DNA of 64,000 nt from Leuctra nigra. Taxonomy: Eukaryota > Arthropoda > Insecta > Plecoptera > Leuctridae. The stretch is from contig OW203766.1 of NCBI GenBank assembly GCA_934045905.1, forward strand, positions 20,020,309 through 20,084,308. The letters run 5' to 3'. A model generated the notes under the pieces. The model was given only the letters and a program-made list of their open reading frames with translations, did no database searches and had not been told where the DNA came from. A program made the position numbers and the translations under genes. Positions 24,144-34,670 of the stretch are shown here, piece after piece; position 1 is the stretch's first letter, and the number at the start of each line of letters is the position of its first letter.

Positions 24144-26875
24144 CTGGATAAAAACAAGACACAAAGTTAGCATTGAAATCGTTCATTGATGTACAGGAGG
24201 TCTATTCTAGAACGTTTTCCCAATTCCATTCTGATGGAATCAGGTCACGGCCGTAAGGATTAACATTGAATGAAATCGAATTCCACTGGATTTAGGAATT
24301 AAAACGTTTTAGAATAGGGTCTCAGTTCACCATGCTGGAAAATGGGAAACTGGTCGAGAACTTATGAAAATCACATCAAATCACATCATTTCTCAAGTCC
24401 ACTAACACACGAATTTTTATCTTGCATAAACTGTGTATTTTTTTCTCCAAAAGTTTAATACTAAAAATCTATATATTTCGTACATACCTGACCCGCGGGA
24501 CATCCTCCACATGGGGACGACGGAGGCGTCGATAGTGGAGTCACCGCCGACGTTGACGTCGTGGTTAACGTCGTTTCAGGCGTCGTTTTAGGCGTCATGT
24601 ACGAAGTAGTTTCTGGGGGCACTGGTAGGGGGCACTGGGGGGCCATCATGCACGGCGGTACAATTATGTACGTGTCCATACAGGGGTTGTGTACGTTACA
24701 CTGAGGTCTTGGATGGCACGTGTCTTCAGCTAAGAGAACATAAACTGAGGACAAAAAACTCAGTGGAACTCAAATATAACTAAATGAAGGGAACATGGTA
24801 GGTACAAGTCCATTTTAGGAGAAAATGATATAGAGGTGTCATTTTGAAGTGGTTTCTTCCAGGAAAATGCTTAGTGTATAACGCGTTGATAAGCGAGCAC
24901 ATACACGTAAGCATCCTCAAACTGAAATTCCCTTCACAGAAAACTAGATTAAAAGCTTAACACAAACCACTAATAACTCCATTATTCTGCTTTTCATTGC
25001 AACTTTAACGAAACATTTTTATAATTAATTTTCAATGGATTCTACAGAGTTAAGGCTTTAACTGCTTGCTAACTTTTAAATAGTCAATTAGGACTATATT
25101 GCCATGGCAACAATCAATGACAATCCTCGAATAACCGTTTAAAACTTAACTACCTGTTTAGCAGATCATTGAAAGACAGGCCCTAAATCATTTTCACGAA
25201 AATACAAAACGAACACAGAATAAAATACAAAATCTACCTATAGTTGCAATCCTTGGGGAGGCTTTTCTCCAATAAGCTATAATCCCCATAAAAAACACTC
25301 CGTGTAAAAATACCAGCCAAGTCTCTTAACTATAAAAAAAATAGAAGAAATCTAAAAATTCAGCACTGAAAAGTAGTGATATCAAAAAAAGGGCCAAGTC
25401 AAAACTTCATTTTAAAAACCAAAATATACTTGGCGCATCGTGTATATAGTAGTATAGTATATGCCAGAAATTAAATGTGCCTATACCTATAATGCCCTTA
25501 AAAACGATGCGCCAAGTATATTTTGGTTTTTAAAATGAAGTTTTGACTTGGCCCTTTTTTTGATATCACTACTTTTCAGTGCTGAATTTTAAGATTTCTT
25601 CTATTTTTTTTATAGTTAAGAGACTTGGCTGGTATTTTTACACGGAGTGTTTTTTATGGGGATATCAATAATTTTTTTAGTTTATTTACACAACTTGTTC
25701 CTAACTTGTGACTTATTCCTTTAAAAAAATAGGCAATTTCCGAAATGGGTACTACGAAAAATTGTGTTTGGTACTAAATATAAGCTTAAAATGATATTCC
25801 ATGAAGAATTGCGAAAGCATCGTTCCAATAGGTCCAACCGTTTTCGAGCTATGGCATCACTTCCTTTTTTAAAAATGGCGGCTGAAATTACTGCCACCTA
25901 GAATTTATTTTTATAAATGTTAAGTATCATTATAAGCTTTCTGAATATGTAGTTATTGTAGTAAGAGGTGATTCAAGTCTGATTCTTCATTTTTATGACG
26001 TCATTTCCGGTTTCGGTAATAGTAAATGTATATTTTGACTATTGATATTCCTTAAAGATGACCGTCTGAATCATTTGGCGATAGTTTTATTCCGATCGGT
26101 GTAGCCGTTTTCGAGATATGACGTCACTTCCGGTTTCAAAATGGCGGCTTCCGGTTGGTTTTATAAAAAGGCACCTCAGACGCCAAAAGTGCACATGTGG
26201 TAAAAATTTCAAGTCAATCGGTTTAGCCGTTTAGGCTGTGGCGGTGACAGCGGTGTTTCGTGATATCATCAGATAGGTTTTAAAAGGGGTGTAATTTCAC
26301 TGTTTTCACGGCCCTCTAGCTCGCAAATGGCATAACCTGTTGTTCCCAAATTTGTTATATGGGGTGGGGTGGGCCATAGCTCGAAATTAAGATATTTCGC
26401 AACAATGTGAGATTTTTCAATTTTGAGATCCAGTAGGCCGAAAATGCTATGTTGTTGCTTACAGTAAAAGTGTTTGGTCTGCTCCTCAGTTTATTAGGCA
26501 TTTACGGTATGTTGAGTGACTGTGATTGTACGGTACGACTTGGCTGGGTGGAGCGACCGCTCCACTAGATCAGCAGTTGAATAATAGGCAGTTGCTATAA
26601 TCAGGACAGATAATGTCATCGATTGTTTGAATAGATTGTTTTAAAGAGCATTAAAAAATCTACCAATTTTTTTTACTCAAATGATGTGTTATGAAATCCA
26701 TCCCCAAAAATTCAAAAATTGCAAGATTGGTCGCGCAACTTAAATATTAAAAAACAAGCTTGGGGTTTTACATTATCCAATAAACTGAAATAATTGTCAT
26801 ACTAAAATGAGTGCACTGACCTGCTTTGCTGTTGTAACAGGTCCATGCAAATACAGCAAGAGATATTAACCTCAT
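23973..26875 (-). CDS. secreted Cys-rich protein with Pro/Thr-rich linker, 3 exons, 155 aa
   Basis: Joined coding exons are 26875-26821, 24729-24488 and 24143-23973 on the minus strand. They give 155 residues with phases 1 and 0 and GT-AG introns of 2091 and 344 bp. Residues 1-18 form a signal peptide (MRLISLAVFAWTCYNSKA), probably cleaved after A18 or A19. The mature protein has 17 cysteines. An N-terminal block has single Cys spaced by 4-10 residues. A Pro/Thr/Ser linker follows at about residues 54-90 and is probably O-glycosylated. The C-terminal block holds two CPxGQxC motifs (CPAGQVC spans the exon 2/3 junction; CPIGQNC lies in exon 3). I do not recognise a named family; an extracellular role such as matrix, gut lining, gland or defence is inference. 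Intron 1 carries a family B copy and a complete family A element; intron 2 carries a 126-bp MITE. No AATAAA was seen just downstream, and the 3' UTR must enter a MITE. A TATA-like stretch lies about 105 bp before the start (26978-26988). Confidence 0.8.
24144..24487 (-). other. intron 2 of the Cys-rich gene
   Basis: 344-bp GT-AG intron, phase 0. More than a third of it is the MITE at 24197-24322. Confidence 0.75.
24197..24322. mobile_element. MITE M3, 126 bp, CAG flanks, in intron 2
   Basis: TIR GAGGTCTATTCTAGAACG pairs with the inverse of TTTTAGAATAGGGTCT. CAG lies at 24194-24196 and 24323-24325. Size, ends and internal AATC-rich text match the MITE at 12021. Confidence 0.78.
24488..24729 (-). 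CDS. exon 2 of the Cys-rich gene: Cys block and Pro/Thr linker
   Basis: The acceptor reads TTCTCTTAG|CTGAAGAC and the donor GGTCAG|GTATGTAC. The exon has two bases plus 80 codons and seven Cys. The Pro/Thr-rich linker includes runs such as TTLTTTSTS. It ends with the CGGCPAGQ half of a CPxGQxC motif. Confidence 0.82.
24861..25150 (+). repeat. family B copy 4 (diverged), in intron 1
   Basis: AGGAAAATGC, then TAACGCGTTGATAAGCGAGC. The remainder is diverged and the 3' limit is approximate. Confidence 0.5.
25284..26568 (-). mobile_element. family A element, copy E3 (2 modules), within intron 1
   Basis: Foldback arms are 25284-25440 and 25505-25661. The palindromic end CGCTCCACTAG ends at 26568. 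AT lies at 25282-25283 and 26569-26570. It is complete and lies wholly inside intron 1 of the Cys-rich gene, in the gene's own orientation if the palindromic end is taken as 5'. Confidence 0.88.
26821..26875 (-). CDS. exon 1 of the Cys-rich gene: signal peptide
   Basis: ATG is at 26875-26873. Eighteen codons plus one base (phase 1) are followed by a donor reading GCAG|GTCAGTGC. The leftover G joins CT of exon 2 to make Ala. The hydrophobic core is LISLAVFAWTCY. The exon is far too short for an ORF scan and was found by looking upstream for a signal peptide. Confidence 0.75.
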
Positions 26876-27854
26876 GACGATCGAGTTGCAGTCCCGTCAA
26901 CGATGTCAATACTCAAAGAAACACTCGATACTATACTGTCACATTTGTTATTACGTAAAAAAAGTGTGCATGATACTTATAATAAATACAATCTTATTTG
27001 GAAAAATATTAGCTTTAAATAAATAAATAATTATTCATGTGTTATTGTTTGTCATCGTACTTGTACTCAAGTCTTCAAAATAATTAAGTGGTTTTAACCA
27101 AAAGCACGTGTGAATTGTTCCTGGAGATATATTTGTGCATGATCATCAGTAAACAGAACCCATAAAAAACACTCCGTGTAAAAATACCAGCCAAGTCTAT
27201 TTAACTATAAAAAATATAAGAAATCTAATAATTCAGCACTGAAAAGAAGTGATATCAAAAAATGGGCCAAGTCAAAACATGATTTTAAAAACCGAAATAT
27301 ACTAGGCGCATCGTTTATAAATAATATAGACGTATGTGTCAAAAATCAAATGTACCTAAATATAAATAATATACCAAAATGCCCTAAAAAAACGATGCGC
27401 CAAGTATATTTCGGTTTTTAAAATCATGTTTTGACTTGACCCATTTTTTGATATCACTACTTTTCAGTGCTGAATTATTAGATTTCTTATTTTTTTTATA
27501 GTTAAATAGACTTGGCTGGTATTTTTACACGGAGTGTTTTTTATGGGATTCTGTAGTTTTTTAGTTCATTTAGGTAAACAACTTGTAACACATATGGGAG
27601 CAACAATGACTATTTTCTTTAAAAAATACGCCATTTCCGAATTGCTTACTAAGAAAAATTATGTTTGGTGCTAAATATAAGATTAAAATGATATTCCATG
27701 AAGAATTGCGAAAGCATCGTTCCAATCGGTCCAGCCGTTTTCGAGATATGGCATCATTCCGGTTTTCAAAATGGCGACTGAAATTACTGCTACCTAGAAT
27801 TTATTTCTATAAATGTTATGTATCATTATAAGCCTTCTGAATGTGTATAGCTAT

Positions 27855-29256
27855 CTAGTGGAGCGGTCGCTCCACCCAGCCAAGTCGTACTGTACACTCA
27901 CACTCACTCAACATAGCGTAAATGCCTATATAAACTGAGGAGCAGACCAAACACTTTTACTGTAAGCAACAACATGGCATTTTCGGCCTACTGGATCACA
28001 AAATTGGGAAATCTCACATTGTTGCGAAATATTTTAATTTCGAGCTATGGCCCACCTGACAACATATACAAAATTTGGGAACAATGTGTTATGCCATTTG
28101 TGGGCTAGAGGGCCGTGAAAATCGTGAAATTAAACCCTTTTTAAAAGGTATCTGATTATAATATCAGGAAACGTCGCTATCACCGCCACAGCCTAAACGG
28201 CTAAACCGATCGATCTGAAATTTTTACCACTTGTGCACTTTTGGCATCTGAGGTGCTAATTATAAAACCAACCGGAAGCCGCCATTTTGAAACCGGAAGT
28301 GACGTCATATCTCAAAACTGGCTAGACCGATTGGGATAAAATTAGCGCCAAATGATTCAGATGGTCTTTTATATGAAATATCAATAGTGAGACTAAAGTT
28401 TTCTAATTACTGAAACCGGAAATTACGTCATAGTTATCCGAAATCTGCCTAAATTCACTTCCCCTTTATATAAAAACCGATAAATATCTATGTATAAGGC
28501 TTATAATAATGATACATAACATTTATAGAAACAAATTCTAGGTGGCAGTTATTTCAGCCGCCATTTTTTAAACCGGAAGTAATGCCATATCTTGAAAACG
28601 GCTGGACCGATTGGAACGATGTTTTCACAATTTTTCATGGAATATCCCTTTAAGCTTATATTTTAGAACAAAACAAAACTTTTCATAGTAACCAATTCGT
28701 AAATGGCGTATTTTTTTTAAAGAAATTAATCATTCTCATTGTTGCTCCGATATGTCTTACAAGTTGTGTAAATAAACTGAAAAAATAAGTGATAAGTAGT
28801 GATATCAAAAAATGGGCCAAGTCAAAACTTAATTTTAAAAATCAAAATATACTTGGCGCATCGTGCATAAAGATCGCTTAGGCCCGGTTGCACCATGTCC
28901 CGATAAGTAAGATAAAGGTCACTTTAGCCTAAAGTGGACTTTAGCGGTCTAGATGGCTGTGTTTCATTGGCTGTTGCCATGGTTTCAGCCGATAAATCCT
29001 ACCGCTAACTTTATCGGGACTTGGTGCAACCGGGCCTTAGAAGTATATGCCAGATGTGTAATATACATTAAATCTACCAACCCTATAATGCCGTAAAAAA
29101 CGATGCGCCAAGTATATTTTGATTTTTAAAATTAAGTTTTGACTTGGCCCATTTTTTGATATCACTTCTTTTCAGTGCTGAATTTTTAGATTTCTTCTAT
29201 TTTTTATAGTTAAAGAGACTTGACTGGTATTTTTACACGGCGTGTTTTTTATGGGG
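27855..29256 (+). mobile_element. family A element, copy Y, nested in copy X
   Basis: It starts CTAGTGG at 27855 and ends ATGGGG at 29256. The interrupted copy X reads TAGCT-AT on the left and AT-TGTA on the right, so the junction defines the element's ends. Its left foldback arm is truncated (28795-28864), while the right arm (29101-29256) is full. The spacer holds a further MITE. Confidence 0.88.
28881..29036. mobile_element. Harbinger-like MITE, 156 bp, TTA flanks
   Basis: Perfect 15-bp terminal inverted repeats start GGCCCGGTTGCACCA. TTA flanks both sides (28878-28880, 29037-29039). TIR and TTA target fit PIF/Harbinger-type MITEs. It sits in the hairpin spacer of copy Y. Confidence 0.82.
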
Positions 29257-30060
29257 ATTGTATTTAGAGGTGAGTAAAGTCTGATTATGACGTCATTTCC
29301 GGTTTCGGTATTAATACATTTCTACTTCAATTCTTTATATTCCATATAGATGACCGTCTGAATCATTTGGCGCTAGTTTCATTCCGATCGGTTTCGCCGT
29401 TTCCGAGATATGACGTCACTTCCGGTTTCAAAATGGCGGCTTCCGGTTGGTTTAATAAAAAGGTACCTCAGACGCCAAAAGTGCATATGTGGTGAAAATT
29501 TCAGGTTGATCGGTTTAGCCATTTAGGCTGCGGCGGTGATTGCGGTGATTCCACTGAGGTACCTTGATATCAGTGGGTGATTCCTGATATCATTATCATC
29601 TGAAGATCAAAGTGTTGTAATTTCACTGTTTTCACGGCCCTCTAGCTCACAAATGGAATAACATATTGTTCCAAAATTTGGTATATGGGGTGGGGTGGGC
29701 CATAGCTCGAAATTAAGATATTTTGCAACAATGTGAGATTTCCCAATTTTGAGATCCAGTAGGCCAAAAATGCCATGTTAATGCTTACAGTAAAAGTGTT
29801 TGGTCTGCTCCTCAGTTTATTAGGCATTTACGGTATTTTGAGTGAGTGTAAGTGTACAGTACGACTTGGCTGGGTGGAGCGACCGCTCCACTAGATGATT
29901 CCGTAGCATTGAGAGCCCTGAATGTTTGAGCATCGATATCGAAAGTTTTTGCTCAAAATGAACGGATATTCTTCAAAGTTCGCTGAGATTTTTAGGAATG
30001 TAAATCTTACTATCGTAAATAATATCGTATCATTCGTTTCGCACCCTGATAAAACAGTAG

Positions 30061-30409
30061 GCACACTGGGCATGCTGCACTACCCCTGCTAGTGAGTCAG
30101 GCACACTGGGCATGCTGCACTACCCCTGCTAGTGAGTCAGGCACACTGGGCATGCTGCACTACCCCTGCTAGTGAGTCAGGCACACTGGGTTGCTCCACT
30201 TCCCCTGCTAGTGAGTCAGGCACACTGGGCATGCTGCACTACCCCTGCTAGTGAGTCAGGCACACTGGGCATGCTGCACTACCCCTGCTAGTGAGTCAGG
30301 CACACCGGGCATGCTGCACTACCCCTGCTAGTGAGTCAGGCACACTGGGCATGCTGCACTACCCCTGCTAGTGAGTCAGGCACACTGGGCATGCTGCACT
30401 ACCCCTGCA
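30061..30409. repeat. 40-bp minisatellite, 8 full units plus a partial
   Basis: The unit runs GCACACTGGGCATGCTGCAC then TACCCCTGCTAGTGAGTCAG. Unit 4 is 39 bp with several changes. Each full unit carries the AP-1 consensus TGAGTCA. Confidence 0.93.
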
Positions 30410-30714
30410 CGCCAGTGATATCGAACCACGGAACGCCTGGCAAGCCAAGGGGTAGTTCAGTGTCGGAACAGAGCTGGGACGGTGCGGTGCTGAGAAGGAC
30501 ACTAGGAGTCGGAACATTCGCGTCAAGAGACCGACAGTGATTTGAAATAAAAACACATTCGATAGGAGACACTTTTTCAAAGTCTCACTTTTCTTCTGTA
30601 TATAGTTAATCTAGTGCCGAGTATAGTTTTCTTTTTTCTTTACGGTGTGGAGTTTGTGAATTAGGTTTGCCCTATCCTCATCGCAGCTTCGGGGTTTTAA
30701 TACAATATTCAAAG

Positions 30715-30735
30715 ATGGCCGCAGTATTAGAAAAG
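30715..30735 (+). CDS. candidate first coding exon (MAAVLEK), unconfirmed
   Basis: An ATG in AAAGATGGCC context opens seven codons followed by AAAAG|GTTAGA, a plausible donor. It lies 300 bp downstream of the AP-1-bearing minisatellite and outside recognised repeats. The AAGATGGC context matches many animal start sites and also a YY1/Pho site. No downstream exon could be assigned, so this is a hint only. Confidence 0.15.
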
Positions 30736-31014
30736 GTTAGAATCATTTAATGTTTTACTAGATAATAATATGTTTTTTTCTTTCAACATGGATTCGTTCT
30801 GACTTGCAATCCAGATTCTGTTCCGCAGTGGACCTCTGTCATTCGGATCGATGGTCTGCAAACTGCAATGGAATTTTCCTTGATTTTCTTTCTTCTCTTA
30901 CACAACATACATTGTATATAGTTCATGATTATTTGTGTATTTATTTGTCTTGTGTCTGAAGTAATCTGACATAGGATTGCGAGTAGAAATGGATTGCGGT
31001 TTTGAAAAGTTAAG

Positions 31015-31182
31015 ATGGCGGCTATGTTACATAGGTCGCTACGAAGTCGTGTTTGCTATCAAATGAATCTGACGTTTCTTCATACAACCAAATGTTTCTT
31101 TACTTGTCATTTCGTAATATCTGTAGCTAAAGATCTAGTTCAAGTTCGTTGTAACTCTATTACCTTGTTAAAAACTTCTTAA
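31015..31182 (+). CDS. possible 55-aa ORF with mitochondrial-presequence-like N-terminus
   Basis: ATG in TTAAGATGGCGGC context. The N-terminus (MAAMLHRSLRSRVCYQMN) has four Arg and no acidic residue; the only acidic residue in the ORF is an Asp at position 40. That composition is typical of mitochondrial targeting presequences. The ORF stops at TAA 31180-31182 and I recognise no domain. It could be a first exon with a missed donor, a micropeptide, or chance. It lies 300 bp after the other AAGATGGC start at 30715. Confidence 0.2.
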   Translation: MAAMLHRSLRSRVCYQMNLTFLHTTKCFFTCHFVISVAKDLVQVRCNSITLLKTS

Positions 31183-32159
31183 GTAACCATTTTTTATTCA
31201 TTTTTTTTAGGTAAAATTATGTGATATTAAAATTAAATCAAGTGCATGCAATGTCATGTATATAATACGCCGTTACACGTCGCTTTGCATCGAGTGTACT
31301 GTTTTAGCTGCATTGCAGTATGAATGTGTGAAGTGACTGTGTTAAATGAGTTATGAGCTATGAGTAGGTTTTACATACATAACATTATTGAATAACACTC
31401 CGTCTTTATTTGTGCTTTCCATCCACGAAATTGCTAAATACATTCACATGTTGTGTTCTGAACATGTCACATATTAATGATTGATGATTAATCATGTGGT
31501 TTATGTTAGTTATATTTTTCTCTAAATTGACACAATTTTTAAAACTAATTATGGTCATGAAATTAGAGAGATTTTGTTTTCATAATATTAGTACAGTCTA
31601 CAGAGTCTTGTATAGAAAATTCTTTGCAATTGATTGGAAATTGTTAGGAATGACGTCAATCGAAACCTGTTTAGTGTATTTCATCAATTGCAACCCTAGA
31701 GTGAACATAACGATTGCATCATTTGGAACTAGACGCTGGACTTTGCGAAGTGTTCTGAGTAAAACTGGGCGAGAGGCCGTAGGTATGAGTCAAGCTGTGA
31801 CCCATATAAGTCAGTAAAACGTCACTCGTTTTATGATTCCTCTTTCAACCTAGGACTTACAGAAGTATTAAAATAATAATAATACCAAGTTTTGAGATAG
31901 GGATAGGGCAAGTTGAAAGATTTATATTGACATGTCTTGATGTAAAATATTGTGAACTAATATGATTGATGTTCTTCTAAATGGTATTACTTAAGAATAG
32001 ACAAATAAATTTGAATATAGGACTTTAAATAATTTGTGTAATAGCAGTAACACTTCAATAATTGATGTTCTATTATTTAACACAGTTTTCAAATGATTGA
32101 ATGATGATACAACCAGACTATGCCAATATAAGGGAACAAGGGAATGTACTTAAATAAAG

Positions 32160-32343
32160 CCTAGTTTCGGTTCAATGTTTCATTCAATTCATTGAGCTAA
32201 AACCGTTCTAAATGTAATGTATTTTAGTCAACATTTAACTCGCTTGTTATTTTGTTTAAACTTCTCGTCTAGACCGTTACATTAGTTGAACCAAAAGGTT
32301 CAACTCAATTAATTGAATGAAACATTGAAGCGTGTAAACTAAG
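32160..32343. mobile_element. MITE-like inverted-repeat element, about 184 bp
   Basis: TTCAATGTTTCATTCAATT at 32172-32190 pairs with an inverted copy at 32311-32330. The outer CTAGTTT/TAAACTAAG also pairs. Confidence 0.6.
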
Positions 32344-32847
32344 CGACTCCAATAAGTTCATGTCATGGTAGTGACTTTTTGAAAGTAGACTGACATCGTT
32401 TTCATAAAAATGCACTGTACTAATAAACTGAAGGTTGTACTAATTTGTTTATATTGATAACTAGTCCACTGACGTACTTATTCGAATAGTGTCAATAATG
32501 CTTTATATTATCCAATCGAACCAACTCATCCGTATTCGGGACCTTATAATTTGTTCAGTATTTTGTTGAATAGCGACATAATTTCACTATTGCGCATATG
32601 AAATTATAACAAAGAAATAACTGCAAACATAGTTAATTTTTTGTCTCTAATTCTACTTCTTTCTGCTAAAATGAGAGCTTGTTTGACCCAATTTGACTCT
32701 TGACAATTGTTTTGTTAATCTATACTTCAAGAAATTTCATAGCAATCAATTTCATGACTATTCCTTAAAATACAGCTTTATCGAAATGAAGTCTAAAACT
32801 AAACTATATGGATAATTGTAAATAATGAACAATTTGAATTAATCTTT

Positions 32848-32865
32848 ATCCCACATCTGCCACCA
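32848..32865 (-). repeat. PBS-like motif copy
   Basis: The reverse strand reads TACAAATGGTGGCAGATG then TGGGAT. Confidence 0.42.
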
Positions 32866-33228
32866 TTTGTAATATTGCTTCAATAAACTAGTTTTCTTCG
32901 ACTTGAGAAACTAACGTGTACTAATAAAATACGTGCAGTGAGAAATATCCAAATAGTAAAATTGTATCAAGTCCAATTGTGATTTGAATCCCCGAGAAAA
33001 GTTTGTAACATGTTATCAGTCCTCGTTGCGCTTGGCGTGCGGGACAAAACCTTCCATGCGACTCTACATGACTTCCTAACCATGCATTTAACAATATACA
33101 CGCAAATTGGTCGATATAAATTGCATATAATTACTATCCATGTCGGAGTATATTGCGGAGTTACTGTATATTTTAAACATTCGTAATTATGAAAAAACTT
33201 TCTGTGACCTGGTTTGTTTCTTTCGTAG

Positions 33229-33262
33229 TGACGTCAGTTGTCACGTGATAGATAAATAGTAA
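33229..33262 (+). promoter_or_regulatory. promoter-like cluster: CRE, E-box, TATA-like
   Basis: TGACGTCA (33229-33236), with TCAGTTG resembling an insect initiator, CACGTG (33242-33247) and GATAAATAG (33251). CpG-richer sequence follows to 33370. No coding exon was found downstream. Confidence 0.3.
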
Positions 33263-34062
33263 AGAATTGTTAGTGGAATGAAATGCGGTCGATTAGAAGA
33301 GAACGGTGAGCGTTTCGTCGAGCGTTGTTGAGCGAGCGTGTGAAGAGAAATTGTAATCTGTCGAGAGGGTTATTTATCAATACATAAATGGTTTAACGAA
33401 TTTACTCCCCATAGAAATGACTAAACAACTATACCATTATATTAATCATGACCTTATGTATAAAACATGTACAGCAAAGAAATCAATTAATGTTCTATAA
33501 ATACTCTCTGAACCTATAAATATTTCAGTCAATTGGCTCGAAGATGATCCAATAATACAACGGCGTTGTAAAATGTCGACGAACGTAGGGTTATTTTCTG
33601 TCTAAAGAAAAGTTCAAAGAGTAATAAGCGACAGTGATGCCTCAGAAGTGAATCAATGGAGGAGGAACTTGAAACACGGCATGGCACGAAGTCGAATACC
33701 AAGGAGGTTTTACAAACCAGCAGCGAATTACTCAGAACTGAAATCACTCGTTTTGCATTCTTTGAATACATCTCAAAGAGGGCGGGTAGGTAATTATCTA
33801 TTCCAGTAAATTGACAATATTGAAACTCAATTTAAAAGTTGCTCAGTTTCCTCCTAAATTTGTTCTCTACATTTCTATGAATGTACAAATGCATTTGTCT
33901 ACAACTTCAGTATCACAGAAAACATAGGCATAGCTTATTTCTCTGTGGACTCAGAAGCTCTTTATTCTTGGTTAATTGGTTTATAAATTGCTCGTGTTTG
34001 ATAACACTATGACTCATTTAAATCACAGGCTGATATCATGTACGCATAATGTGACCTATTAA

Positions 34063-34518
34063 GGTGATACTAGCGCTCGGCCGTTTTAGAAAATTGAGAG
34101 AGAAAAATTGTTTCATAAGTGAGTGTAACTTTGACAGGATGTTCACATGATCAGTCTGATTGTATATTAGTAGCACTTTTTTATTTTTGCTTATTGCATC
34201 GTTAATTAGGCGCCGGTTATTCAACAAAACCGCGCAAAACTATGAAATTTGCGGTACGATTGGAGACCAAACCCGTAAACCAATTGATCTCAAATTTTAA
34301 TCATGATTAGATGAAAGACAAACTTAGGGTTATCCCTTTGCACATTTTGCACAATTAACAAAACAAAAAATTAAAAATGTACCAAAGGATAACCCTCAGT
34401 TTGTACTTTATCAAATCACGATTAAAATTTCAAATAATTTGGTCTACCCATTTCGTCTCCAATCGTATCGCAAAAAGTGTCTACAAAAAGCAACAAAATC
34501 GCTCGCGCTTGCAGCACC
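34063..34518. mobile_element. TTAA element T3 (foldback)
   Basis: TTAA at 34059-34062 and 34519-34522, with outer ends GGTGATACTAGCGCTCGG and its inverse. The interior is itself an inverted repeat centred near 34350 (CTTAGGGTTATCC / GGATAACCCTCAG). Same family as T4, opposite orientation. Confidence 0.76.
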
Positions 34519-34670
34519 TTAAGGGTCATTACTTTTATTATTGAGGTTTATTGAATCGAATCCTAATTTCCCCAAATCTGATAGTTCACAGAAAAACAGC
34601 AAAAACTTGTATGCTCTTTACAACTTTCAAGTTCTATTCGAAACCCGCCGAATGCGTCTTACTTTTAAAT

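Larger units (their letters stand above)
24730..26820 (-). other. intron 1 of the Cys-rich gene
   Basis: 2091-bp GT-AG intron, phase 1. It holds a degenerate family B copy (about 24861-25150) and a full family A element (25284-26568). An X-box-like palindrome (ATTGCCATGGCAAC) lies near 25099-25112. Confidence 0.72.
27159..29894 (-). mobile_element. family A element, copy X, interrupted by copy Y
   Basis: Foldback arms are 27159-27313 and 27393-27547. The body runs to 27854, is broken by copy Y, and resumes at about 29257 with text continuous with other copies (compare 25925-25990). The palindromic end CTAG is at 29891-29894, followed by AT. Confidence 0.85.
30410..32159. other. possible 5' gene region, otherwise unassigned
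   Basis: Contains the two AAGATGGC start candidates. The 107-codon ORF at 31494-31817 is AT-rich and unrecognised. Confidence 0.4.
32344..34058. other. unassigned
   Basis: Contains one PBS-like motif and the cluster at 33229. No gene supported. Confidence 0.5.

Noticed and set aside
23942..24157. 71-codon minus-strand ORF overlapping exon 3
   Set aside because: Wrong frame; the in-frame reading has the Cys pattern and the correct acceptor.
30061..30409. CRISPR-like regular repeat
   Set aside because: Units are contiguous 40-bp tandem copies with no unique spacers, in a eukaryotic context.
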